Assembly: GCA_001247695.2 (NCBI GenBank)
Contig: LGRX02035484.1
Span: 1 to 42,349, forward strand
DNA from: Cymbomonas tetramitiformis
Lineage: Eukaryota > Chlorophyta > Pyramimonadophyceae > Pyramimonadales > Pyramimonadaceae
Length of the DNA: 42,349 nt
Reading direction: 5' to 3'
Numbering within the stretch: the stretch's first letter is position 1; every line of letters begins with the position of its first letter. Below the pieces are notes generated by a model. That model saw only the letters and a list, made by a program, of their open reading frames with translations. It was not told where the DNA came from and searched no databases. Made by a program: the position numbers and the translations under genes. Positions 21,712 through 33,200 of the stretch are shown piece by piece.

Positions 21712-21984
21712 TTAAGGTTTAGGATATAGGGTTTCACATCCACAGATTCCCATTGGGATACTCTTGTAGATGTTCATAGCATCCTTATTTGCACGATTTC
21801 GATCACTAGTCGAAGAGATATCCACTTTCCCCCTTGTTTTTTGCATTGTTTCCCCCTCCGTTTCGAATTGCACTGCATCGGATAACAAACGTTCTATTGG
21901 ACTGTTGGAGGCAAGCGAATTATGTTTCCACATGGTCATCGAGTGACTATAATAATGCGCTTTTGTCCCAAGTCGATATCGCAA
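21712..21984 (-). pseudogene. Conserved protein fragment 2 (KVDISSTS family)
   Basis: The minus-strand frame ends GKVDISSTSDRNRANKDAMN, IYKSIPMGICGCETLYP. It aligns with the plus-strand fragment at 13371-13478 over about 35 residues (KVDISSTS.RN.AN....M.IY.S..MG.C). Both copies end beside TTTAGGG-like sequence. Family unknown; a shared, older transposon protein is the simplest explanation. Confidence 0.45.
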
Positions 21985-22040
21985 CCCATGCGCACGATAC
22001 CGTCGATTTCCCTATTTGTTGATCGTTTCAAATCAGTTGA

Positions 22041-23609
22041 CGATTTCCAAATGACGAGGTAGTAATGTCGGAGGATGACTCACAAAAGCCGGCGAAGAAC
22101 GTGGCGCGAGGAGACAAGCTGCGGACTGTCGGAGGCGATGGATCTGCACGGGTAGTATGTGCGGCCAGAACACAGTGCACGGGACAACGTGCGGAGCTGG
22201 TTGGGCTAGAAGCGGGAGATGCAGTTCTTTATACCCCATGGCACCCAGTGAGGGTGGAAGGTCGATGGGAATTCGCCTGCCACCTCGGAATCCACTGTAG
22301 AGGTGCACTGTGATGCCGTGTATAAATTCCTCATGGACGACGACCACTGGATATACATCAATGGTGTGGAGACGGTGACCCTTGCACATGGCCTGCGGGG
22401 TCCGACGGTGGAGCATGACTCAGGGCTCTTCATGAATAGGATTAGTAATCATGATTTTTGATTTGATTAGGCCTTGTTTCATATTAATCAAGTCATGATT
22501 TGGACCCCTACCGTACTAATCAAGTCATGATTTGGACCCTTTCCTATGAATCAAGTCATGATTTCGTCGCGAGCCTATAAATCATGACTTGATTCGAAAC
22601 GTGATTACTATGCACGATTTTCCCGCGCCACCCGACCGATCTCGCCCGACGGACTGACGCAGTTCCAGTTCTAGCCATCTATTCGTTGCGTCAGGTCTGT
22701 TCGACAGCCCACAATTTCCACTCGCCCGCAAAGCCGGTTTTCAGCTTCCGGCAACACTATTGGTTCGTTCATTCAGCAGACATCATACCGACAATATGGG
22801 CCGACGGAAGAAAGAGCTCTCATCGAAGCAGCAATCACTTGCCGTCCAACAGTTTCCGGTGTTGAAGAAACCCCTAGATCAAATTGGAAAGCAAATAAAG
22901 GTCCCCGGCTCGTTTTGGACCCTAGCGTCAGGAAAGATGTCACAAGACGAGAGCAGCACCTTTGTGTGCGATGTGGAGATGAGAACTATTCCGGAGATGA
23001 GAAGCCTCCCACGTGCTTGCGCGCGGCCTATCGCGGGAAATGAATGCAATGTGAATTATTGAACTTAAAACGTTCACCGCATATTGAGTGTAAATTACCC
23101 CTCGGATTTTAATTGATTGATTGATTGATTGATTAATTGATTGTAATCGAAAATTCGAAATATGTGTACTAATCACACTAGTAATCATGTTTTTTGATTT
23201 GGCCTTATTTCCTAAAAATCAACTCATGATTTGGAGTTTTGGACCAACCCCGTACTAATCAAGGCATGAGTTGGACGATCGCGGTACTAGTCAAGTCATG
23301 ATTCGGACCTTCGCCGTACTAATCAAATTATGATTTAAGCATTTTAAAACTAATCAAATCTAATCAAGTATTCATGAAGAGCCCTGGCATGACTACTTCG
23401 GGACAGATTGTGTGGCAAAGGACCTGAAAATGGTGTGTGGGTTTGGTCAAGGGCTCGTTGTGCTGCCACCGAGATGTCTCTTGCGGCACGCTGAGACGGG
23501 GTTGGTTGTGGGTTTGACGCAAATCACTGCCCCCGTGCACTGCACCGAAAGAATTCTATGTATAGGAGTGGCGTTACCTCACCTGCTATGGCTTCGAGTG
23601 CCTCCGTGA
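22041..23609 (+). pseudogene. Vint-type (Hint) domain fragment, split by a transposon
   Basis: The left part (22041-22420) reads DEVVMSEDDSQKPAKNVARG, then VVCAARTQC, LYTPWHPVRVEGRWEFAC, then after a one-base frameshift near 22281 VEVHCDAVYKFLMDDDHWIY and INGVETVTLAHGL. The right part (23395-23609) continues in frame with YFGTDCVAKDLK, GFGQGLVVL and TGLVVGLTQ. This is the order of the Vint module (VWA-associated intein-like Hint domain). TxxH (TPWH) and the THG-like TLAHGL box are present. The usual first Cys is Arg (CGA, 22041-22043) directly after a stop, and no VWA domain is found. It is a 5'-truncated, inactivated gene. Confidence 0.7.
22421..23386. mobile_element. hAT-like non-autonomous element, 966 bp
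   Basis: Perfect 18-bp terminal inverted repeats (CAGGGCTCTTCATGAATA at the left, its complement at the right) are flanked by the 8-bp duplication GCATGACT (22413-22420 and 23387-23394). The subterminal parts hold many copies of AATCAAGTCATGATTTGGAC-like motifs. A (GATT)n run lies near 23112-23142. A 100-codon frame at 22760-23062 has no transposase motif. Removing the element plus one duplication rejoins the Vint frame (EHD to YFGT). Confidence 0.92.
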
Positions 23610-23748
23610 TGTAAGACTAGTACCTTTGACGCAAGTCAATGCCCCTGCACTGCACCGAAAAAATGTTATGTGTAAGAGTGTCGTCACCCCACCGGCCCAC
23701 CTGCCATGGCTTCGAGTGCCTCCCACCGTGATGTAAGTGCTAGTACCC
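23516..23748 (+). repeat. Tandem duplication of about 115 bp
   Basis: The segment 'gacgcaaatcactgcccc...gtgcctccgtgatgtaag' (23516-23613) recurs as 'gacgcaagtcaatgcccc...ccgtgatgtaag' (23629-23737). It includes the 3' end of the Vint frame. Confidence 0.85.
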
Positions 23749-23749
23749 G

Positions 23750-26700
23750 CATGCTTATTGGCTGCTCCAACATTATGTACATATGTAATAAAATAAAATA
23801 AGATAACTACGATCAAGAAGCGACGTTTTATACTTTGTCGGTTAATACTTTGTACCCATAGAATCCTCTCATCAAGAGGCTTTGCAGCCTCGTTCTCCCC
23901 TTGACTATTGATTTTCGAACGTCCGCGCTGGGCGTTGGCCTTGTCATCTTATTCATCAGCTTTGATGACCTATAGTTATTCTGGATCTCTCAAGGAGCCC
24001 CATAACGTGAAATGAGAACGTACTACAATAATGACGCCAGTGAAGGTCGAAATTATTCTGCGGTTAGTAAAACAAGACGCTATGATCGTCACAAGACACC
24101 CGGATATAATAGTAATGATGATAGAGGTTAAGGCAGCTATGCTCTTCAACCCTGATTAATAACGAACCTCGCCGATTAATGCGCAGTTAGCCGTGCTCGC
24201 GCGTATATATGAATCGAGTTAATTGTAAGATATTCTTCGAAGAGTATACTTAGAGGATAGTATGGATAATTAGAAAATGGCTTTCAAGAGGCTATATTTA
24301 CGACTCGTCTTCAAGTCCCCTAAAAAACAATCTCTTTGATCCACCATGGTTATTCGACCGCGGACAGGAAGCCAACAACTAGCTGGTGATGGTTGTTATC
24401 GGGTGTAGGTATGACTTGCTTAATTGCCTATCGAAGGTATCATTCTTCAATGTTTTGCTATTGCTTGATATTGCAGGCGTCCAAAAAATTTGAACGAAGT
24501 CAAAACTTAGTGATTAAAAAACATTTCCACTTGGATACTGATCCCCTCCGCCTCCCCAGCCACGCCCGTATCTCCATCATCCTGCTGCTGCTTTTAGTAT
24601 GCAATGCTCCTGCTTACTGATGGACGACCCGCCGCACTCCCAGGACTTATTTGCCCATGCTATAAGCGCCATATTTGGTAGTTATGATTACTGCCTTTAG
24701 GTTCCAACAATTTTGGCGGCCTAAGTGGGATGCTTAAATTTTGGAAGGCGTGCTCAGGACAACGGCGGACGCCTCGTTCAAATTCGTACGCGTTGTAACA
24801 AACGCCGGCTTCTCGTGGTACCGGAGCCGGGTTTGTCCAGCTAGTGACAGGCGTGACAGTTATGACGAGTATGACAGACCTCGCGCGTGATGACTGCTCG
24901 AGAGTAACAGACTTGGTGAAGAAGATATGGTCACTGTGAGATGCCCGCGAAGTGATAAGAAGATATGGCAGTTACAATGTTGCCACTGACGTGTCAGTCA
25001 GAAGAAGGGGAACGGCAACATCATTAAAGCTGGCATAGAATAGTGACATTCTATTGGCAGATGAAGATTTCAGGGCGGAAGCCTGTTACAGTTTTTGCAG
25101 ATGTGACAATGACTTGAGAATAAGTAGGCTCTGACCGCAGGTCAGGACTAGTGGACTCATTATTGTTTTGCCTTCGCAAGTGCTAGGTGGCTGTTCGCGT
25201 GCCAAGTGCTAGACTGCTAAGACAGCTCTGCTCACAGTTTTGTACAATAATTCGTACTTTGGTTATTTTGTTGATCTTTTGATGAATATGTTATACTGCT
25301 GTTTTTATCTTTTTACATGTTAGAAATTTGGGCTTGCATATAAGAGCTTGGCACGTGTTTTCAGAATATCAGAATTTCAAAAATTTGTAGCTCTACGACT
25401 GTGTGGTGTGCTGGAATATGCCTGGATTATTACAGACTCATGCGTACGTTGAGAATATGTCGGATATATATATATATATATATGCGAGCATTGAGGTCAC
25501 TCAGGACTATCAGCATTTGTCCCATCATGTGCACGCGTTTGCGACAGCGTTGCACGAATTGCACTCCGCGTCGCCCACATCGACCGCGCCTGCAGTTTGT
25601 ACGTTATGGTCGGACTCGTGACGATTCCGTAGATTTAGTGACAGGACCTGTTATCATCATGCACATCATTCCTACGGTGCATCGCCCTGGACGCCGTCAT
25701 GACGCCCTCAGAAGGCGTCACATTCATGATACCATGATGGAACGACTGCGATGCGTGTGATCATCGAAGCACGATATGTAGCATGGTATGTAGCATGGTA
25801 TGTTGGAGGGTCCGTGCATGTCACGTTGGCTGGTTGCACCAACGCTTGCACCACGCCGGTTGGGGCGTCGTACCATACGCTTCGGGTCATGCGTCACTTT
25901 CGACCAATGACCGTACACAACAATGTCTTTCGGAAATCGTGACAGTGACCATCATTACTATTTAACCTTTTTTAATGTCGATATTCCGTCGAAGAATAGA
26001 TACACGCTAGAAACATTGCAGCGGTAAAATAATGCAGTCGAGGGGAAACAGCGCCGTTTGTTAGTTATTAAGTATGGAAATGCAAGTTATCGCTTGCCCG
26101 CCCCAACCTTGTTGCGCTCCTGCAGGCACACCCCTTGTGATTTTAATCATATTACATGAATTACACATTTTTTCAACATTCGCAACTAATAGATATATCT
26201 TCACAAGGCGAATTCCTTTTTTTTTGAGCTCTTGATCGACCCCATCCGCAACCGCATCAGCTTCGTTTGCAGGCTATGTATCATGGCAGTAGCATGGTAC
26301 CGATTGTGGCATATCGAAGCCCCAATGTACAGTACCATGATACTGTCAGGATACAGAGGCTGAAAGTATCATACAACGAGGATCGTCGCACCATGCTCAC
26401 ACCATGGCACTACCCGGTAGGTAGCCGGATAAAGCGTGACGCACCGTAGGAATGGCGTGTGGAGTCTGACAGCCCCGATCCGGTGGGTCGCTTCACCCGC
26501 GAGTCGTCGTGGCAGTGTGTCATCAAGCGGTGTGCTCGCAGGGCAATCCGTAAAATCTAGCTTAGTTAGCCGGCGGTGCAGCAATTCTCTACGAGAGAGC
26601 TTCCATCGACCACCCATTACGTCTCTCGCTGCGGTTATGGGAACACCACTTCCGACTGTCAATATTTCTGTTTTGTGGGCGGTGGCCACCGAACGCATTT

Positions 26701-27240
26701 TGCTGAGCGCAACGCCTGAGCGCCCTCATGGTCGGTGTGAGCGCCTTCATGGTCGGTGGTGCTGTTCTGGGTATATATGCCTAAAGAGTAGAGACCCGAT
26801 TTTCAAAATTCAGATCGAACATTATTCCTCTCTTCCTTTGAATCATGTTTTCGTTGGGTCTTTTTTCTTCATTATTCAGCTAAAGTTTCGGCAAACGGCT
26901 CGTGTCCATCACTAATGACTCGTGCTCATGGACGTGTACCAGGCCGTACACTGTCCTTTCCGTTAAAAGTTCTTATTGTCAAATTCAATTAAACGCCAGT
27001 AGCCTCCGCTCATATGATACTAGAAGATAGGTATCACCTATGGAAATGTCATAGGATACATCTGGCACCGACAGGCACCATCTCCAACTCTTAGCTATAC
27101 TCAACAGATAATTGAGAAGTCTGTCTCAGCCAGAATGAGGAAGAACGGGCATGTTACTATTTGTTATGGAGACAATCGGCACAAAATTAAGTGCACAACA
27201 TTGTATCCCCACGTGTAATCATGCAGATGTGCATCTAAAG
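23750..27240. other. 3.5 kb without a supported gene
   Basis: Only short unremarkable frames are present. There is a (TA)n run at 25461-25482, a 12-bp duplication (ATGTAGCATGGT) at 25777-25800, and 'gtgacag' motifs clustered at 24840-25000. No TIRs, LTRs or domain motifs were found. Confidence 0.4.
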
Positions 27241-27280
27241 ATGCCTCGAATATGAGATGTGCACCAAACAAAGTCAGCAT

Positions 27281-30200
27281 CTATTTCACTTGCACCAGCT
27301 CCACATCAAACTCAAGAGTCGCATTCGGCGGAATAGCACCCTTGACGCCGTCCCGTCCATACCTGCGGTTACAAAAGCGAAGCCTCAGTGGTACAACACC
27401 ATCGATCATCTGGTGCCTCGCCATTCATGATCGCTAAATCTCCTAGACATCCTGGGCGGTTGACTTTGTGTAACACCAGCATGCAATGAAGGACAATCAA
27501 TGTCAGTCTGTCTTTAGGAGATACCAATTGCTATCAAATAGCTAAGTTTGCAAGCTTGATTCCCTGGGCGTGGATTCAGAAAGCTATCCCCATAGATGAA
27601 GGCCGGAAAGAGCACCGTGCACAGCTCTGACATCTGGTTTCAACCATTCTCTCGCATGACCCCTTCAATCATATGATAGCATCGACCACTACGCCATGGG
27701 CTTTGATGGGGGACAGAGGAGGTCGGATGCAGCACTTACGCCATTGATGGGGGAATAGTGAGCTTGCGTTTATCACCCACGCGCATGCCTTTGACCCCGA
27801 CGTCCCAGCCCTTTATCACCTCCCCGACTCCGAGGCGGAATTCGAAGGGGCCCCTTCCTTTGGTGGAGTCAAACACCTGTTTCATGCCCCCTTCCGACCA
27901 TCCACATCAAAGGTGGTTACAATAGGTGGTTACAATGTACTGCCGGCATTGGGTCATATTGCTAGCTTGTCCCATTCTTCCCTGTGACACGCAAATGCAT
28001 CCATCATCTTTCTGTGCACACGCGAGTATGTGCTCATCCTTGTGGGTGCGCCTAGCTTTCCTCGGGTCAATTCCTTTGGCCCCAATGAGCCACAAAAGAT
28101 CGTCCCAAGGGGCTGAGATTGGTATACTGAATTGCTCCCTTCTGACCTTCAGCGCCCACCGCTGAACTGTGCTTGCAACCCCCCACCCTGCACTGCCAGC
28201 ACTGATGATGTGCCTCTGAAGCCGGGTCACCTCTAACCCCCATGCTGCCCAAACTATCTCCCTACCACCAAGCCTGCGCTTAGAACCACTTCCCTGCTGC
28301 CTGCTCGCCCCAAAGCCTGGTCTCAAGAGAGCTTGTCCATCCATGACACATCCGGTGTTCCACAGGGCTGTCCCAAGGGCCTGAGAATGATAGAGCGAAT
28401 TGCTTCCTTCTCTGTGGGGCTTATCCTGGGACGGAATTCTTTGGCACCATGTAGCCATAAGAGATTGTACTGCTGCGCTATGTCCCAAGACCGGGGATCA
28501 AAGCCTTCAGCACACACTTCGGGTCACTTATCCGGATTTTCAGAGCTCGCTAGTGGAGAACGGGAGCCCCTGACAGTGGTCCTCACTGAGGGGGTACATC
28601 TTGGTGAGATGGTGGTCCTCACTGAGGGGTACATCTTGGTCAGATGGTGGTCCTCACTGAGGGGGTACATCTTGGTGAGATGGTGGTCCTCACTGAGGGG
28701 TACATCTTGGTCAGATGGTGGTCCTCACTGAGGGGGTACATCTTGGTGAGATGGTGATCCTCACTGAGGGGGTACATCTGGCTGGTGGTGGTCCATTAGT
28801 ATCTTCCTTTCCATAACACAATTGATTGGGAAAGCATGCCCCCGGACGTGTTGGGATGCGCCTCAACTCACCTTCCCGTTGGATTTGAGCTTGCCGGTGT
28901 ATCTCATTTGCACCTGCAATGCCACGTCAGCCTCAATCCACGCCGCACTCAGCTCAACCCTGAAAACATATAAATGCATCCCCTTTCCCCAATCTTGGCA
29001 GATCCGCACGCCGCTTCTTACAAGGATGATGACGCCGCTTCTTACAAGGATGATGACGCCGCTTCTTACAAGGATGATGACGCCGTTTTCTGACGCTCGC
29101 TCACAAGGAGGATGACGCCGCTTCTCAAGGATGATGACGCCGCTCACAAGGATGACAAGGGGAGGATGACGCCGCTTCTACAAGGAGATGACGCCGCTTA
29201 CAAGGATGATGACGCCACTTCTCACAAGGATGATGACGCCACTTCTCACAAGGATGATGACGCGCTTTCTCACAAGGAGGATGACGCCGCTTCTCACAAG
29301 GATGATGACGCCGCTTCTACAAGGATGATGACGCCGCTTCTCACAAGGAGGATGACGCCGCTCACAAGGATGATGACGCCGCTTCTCAAGGATGATGACG
29401 CCGGCCTCACAAGCGATGATGACGCCGCTTCTTACAAGGATGATGACGCCATTCTCACAAGGAGTGATGACGCCGCTTCTCACAAGGATGATGACGCCAC
29501 TTCTCACAAGGATGATGATTACGGATGATGACCCCGCTTCTTACAAGGATGATGACGCCATTTCTCACAAGGATGATGACGCCGCTTCTTACAAGGATGA
29601 TGACGGCGGGATCACACCCTCTTCCCAGCTGCTGCCTCCTTGCCACCCGGCTTGCCCATGCTCACGTTTTCTACCTGCGGTGGTCACACATATTGCCACC
29701 GACACCGCATCGTCACACCTCCATTTTCTGCGTCATCCCCGCCACCTGTCTGGGAGCAACAAACACTTGTGAGGGGCACATGGGCACGTCCAGTGCAGGA
29801 AACACCTAAATCACCCATATTCTTGCACTTGATAGTTGCTCGTGGCTAGGGCCTCACAAGGCTGGCTGCTTATGGCCAGGGCCTTGCATGCATTGGCTGC
29901 TTGCATCGAGGGCCTCGCAAGGATGGTCGCATACCGTTAAGCCATTCGGATATTGGCGCACGGCGGACTTTTTGTCGGCCTGCAGCGTCCGGACCACCAG
30001 ACCCGCCCAAAGAATAAGGTCAGAACGAGGAGGTGGGGCATGCTAGAGGGACCCCAGCCCCAGCCTTATAGCCACAACTGTTCCCCCTCTCAGGCCTAGG
30101 TGGGGAGCATCTCCCACATCCGCACGTTGCTAATAATGTCGAGTACATTCACATGAGGGCACACTAGACAGAACTATCCGGACGTGGCGCACCACATGGG

Positions 30201-33200
30201 CACCACGCTGGCAGGCCCCGGTGAGCTGTCCTTACCACTGGAGCTGTGGTGGCAGCCTTCGCCGGCTCAGCCGCTTTTTTTGTTTTCTCATTCGCCTTCT
30301 CCTTCTCTACTTTTACCTTGGTCTCAACAACCGCCTGCGGCATAACCCCTCATCCCCACACCTGCTGAGTGGTGTCACCAATCAACGGAACTACAAAATG
30401 TCGAGGGTGTACTGCTCATCGGAGGCACGTGGCAGCCACCTTGAGGGTGTATTATTCTCCGTGCTTCTCGATTTCCTCTTGGAATAGTATTCATGCAGCG
30501 CATCCACACTTGAGATGGAGTATTCATGCAGCGCATCCACACTTGAGATAGAGGGCGGGCGCTCGCCTTTTGCTTCTTCGTGGGCTGCTGTGCAGGCTCG
30601 GCAGCCCGCTTCTTTGAAGGTGGCGGGGCAGCCTGCGAGTGCGCATCCGCACCAGATGCGCTCGACAGCTCAGCGCAGGAATCCATTCTCGCACCAGTTG
30701 GCTGTCCATAAGACTGTCGCTCCTTCAACCGCAAATACTCCTTGCAGCATGCACCATTCACAGGCGCGCATATTGGGAGATGCATTTCAACGGCTTGGAT
30801 CTAGTGAGCTGAAACACCAGGTGTGCCAGTTGACGAACCTCTTCTTCTTCCTCCTCGTCCTCGTCCTCGTCCTCGTCTTCGTCCTCGTCTTCGTCGTCCT
30901 CGTCTTCGTCGTCCTCATCCTCATCTTCGTCTTCGTCGCCTTCCTCGTCCTCCTCGTCCTCTGCTTTGCCGATCGGGATAAAAAAAGCTAAGAGTTGCGC
31001 GTAAGCCAGGCTGAGGCAAAGCGGTGGGTACGCGACAAACACGGCTCTAAGGAAGAAAGAAAAGAATCTACATCGTGGGCAGAGCGACGTCGGCCAGAGA
31101 TGCGATAGCCGGGAGGCATGGACGGCGTCCCACCTTCTTCCTCCTCAGCCTTTGCTTTAGCCATGGCCTTCGCTGCCGCCTGTCAGAAACCACGAGTGCT
31201 TTTCGTCACAACGTCACAAAGATCAATGGAGGAGGAACAGAGCGCCCTACGCACCACCAGGCGTGACAGCACCCTTCGCTTTTGGCATCTTGTCGCCTTA
31301 GAGTTCACCCTCATCACCCCACTGCGTGACCGGCCTCGTTGCTAAACTCAACGCCTGGAATATGTAAGCGCGGGTGACATTGATCTGAAGAGTCTGCATG
31401 CATCCAAGAGGAGAGTCCCCAACGTGCACCTTTGCCTTGGCTGTGATCGCCATTGCTCGCCCCTCATCTTGCTCCATCTCCTCCCCGTCCTCGTCGAGCT
31501 CTTTGATTATTACACTCGACTTCGGCTGCTCCTGAGGCACCCGTGCGCACTATAGCATCACCTCGGCCAGCACACGAGAAAGCGCATACAAAGAGGGCCA
31601 CAGAATCCTGCAACCAGCGAAAGCGAGATCTACTGATGAAACAGCCAATCGATCCCACTTCAGCCGCGCCTTTCCTCATGCCTCAAGTGCCACGTATGAG
31701 ATCCAGTATTACAGTATATTCCACTCGGATAGAAGTCAGGGAGACGCTCTTGGAAGCCGCCTAGAAGAAGTCACGCAAAGTCGTGCTGACTGCCGCGACG
31801 CGCTTTGTGTAGTCGTTCCAACCCCTAACTATCGGGAAAACAAGGATCTTCCCGAATATGATGTCGAGAGAAGGAACGAAGTGGTGAGTGTTGAAGCACA
31901 CCTCATCCTCGTCATCGTCATCGTCATCCTCGTCCTCGTCATCATCCTCGTCATCCTCATCCTCCTCTTCGTCATCGTCCTCCTCCTGTAGTGAGGCAGC
32001 CGTGGTTCTTGAGAGTAGTGGAGTGCACACGGGCGGGGCAGCTTTCGTGTGCGTTCAGCTTTGTAGGCCTTTCACAGTTTCCGGACGTCCGGAAAGGTCG
32101 AGATATTACTTCAAGACTCGTTGGTGGGTTTCAAGTTAAGTGAGAAGAGACGACGGAGCAAGATTAGCTCCTGGGTGAATACTTTCATGCCTTGGAACCC
32201 GCTTCCATACTAAACCTGAATCAATTTTGTTCCCAGGCTGGGCTATTGGCGCATGTGCCTTTGGTGAATAAGAAGAGCAGCCATGCAGTGCAGATCAGCA
32301 AGGAAAGCATGCGCACCATGCCCATCATACCCATCATGTCCTCGGGGCCTTCGTCATCCTCGTCGTCATCCTCGTCGTCATCATCCTGACCTTGATCCAT
32401 AAATTCTGTTCCCCACGACCCTCATTCTGTGTCTCAGTTTTTGTGCCCCATCGTCCCAATATACACCTGAGGCTCCCATCCTAGCCGGCACCGTCCTCTT
32501 GCACCTCCACACACCTGAGGCATCAAATTCGCCCTAAGCCTCTCGAGCGCGGACTATTCAAGTTCCCCTTGCCTTTCCGACAGCCAAACTTGACAGCATC
32601 GATGCCGATCCACTGTGTTCGGCACGCACCGCAAGCGTCAGCATTCATCGGAACGATAAGGGAGTTTCCAGGAAGCCCCACGCATATCTTCACCCACCGT
32701 TCTCCTCCAGCCAACGAATCGACTGCTTCCCGTGTGAGACACTTCGTCCTGACATGCGCCTCAGAACAAGGAAGCATACCTGGCATATAGTAGCCAGTAA
32801 GATGGACTGCACAAGATCCGCCAACGGAGAACTCGGCATATTCGCTGTGGCATCACCCCAACGACAAAGGGCACTCCGTTCTCAAGTGTCGGTGTCATAT
32901 TTGCAGGCAAAGACAGGTGTTCAGGTCATGCGACGGTCTCATTCTTGTAGCGTAAAAGACGGATGTTCAGGTCAAGCGACGGTACAGGGCTCATAGGGAA
33001 ACAGGCGGATATTCAGGCCCAGCGAAAGCACCGGGCTTGTAGCAAAAAAGACGGACGCTCAAACAGGAGTGCAGGCCAAGGAAAACACGTGCGGAAGGGC
33101 TGTGTCGAGGTCGGAAACAGCACACAGCAAACCACGCCAGACGCCCGAGTGCCAAAAAACTATGCGCGCGCAGTGCTGCACCGAGCTCGCCTAAACACTG

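Noticed and set aside
29020..29608. CRISPR-like array, or a gene encoding a repeated YKDDDA peptide
   Set aside because: Units are contiguous with no unique spacers, and the stretch lies inside intron 13 of the FKBP gene. The open frames follow from a unit length near a multiple of three.
30515..32139. Plus-strand frames rich in Leu/Val/Phe or Ser (for example near 30840-30990 and 31888-32000)
   Set aside because: They are the antisense of the acidic GAN-codon exons of the FKBP gene.
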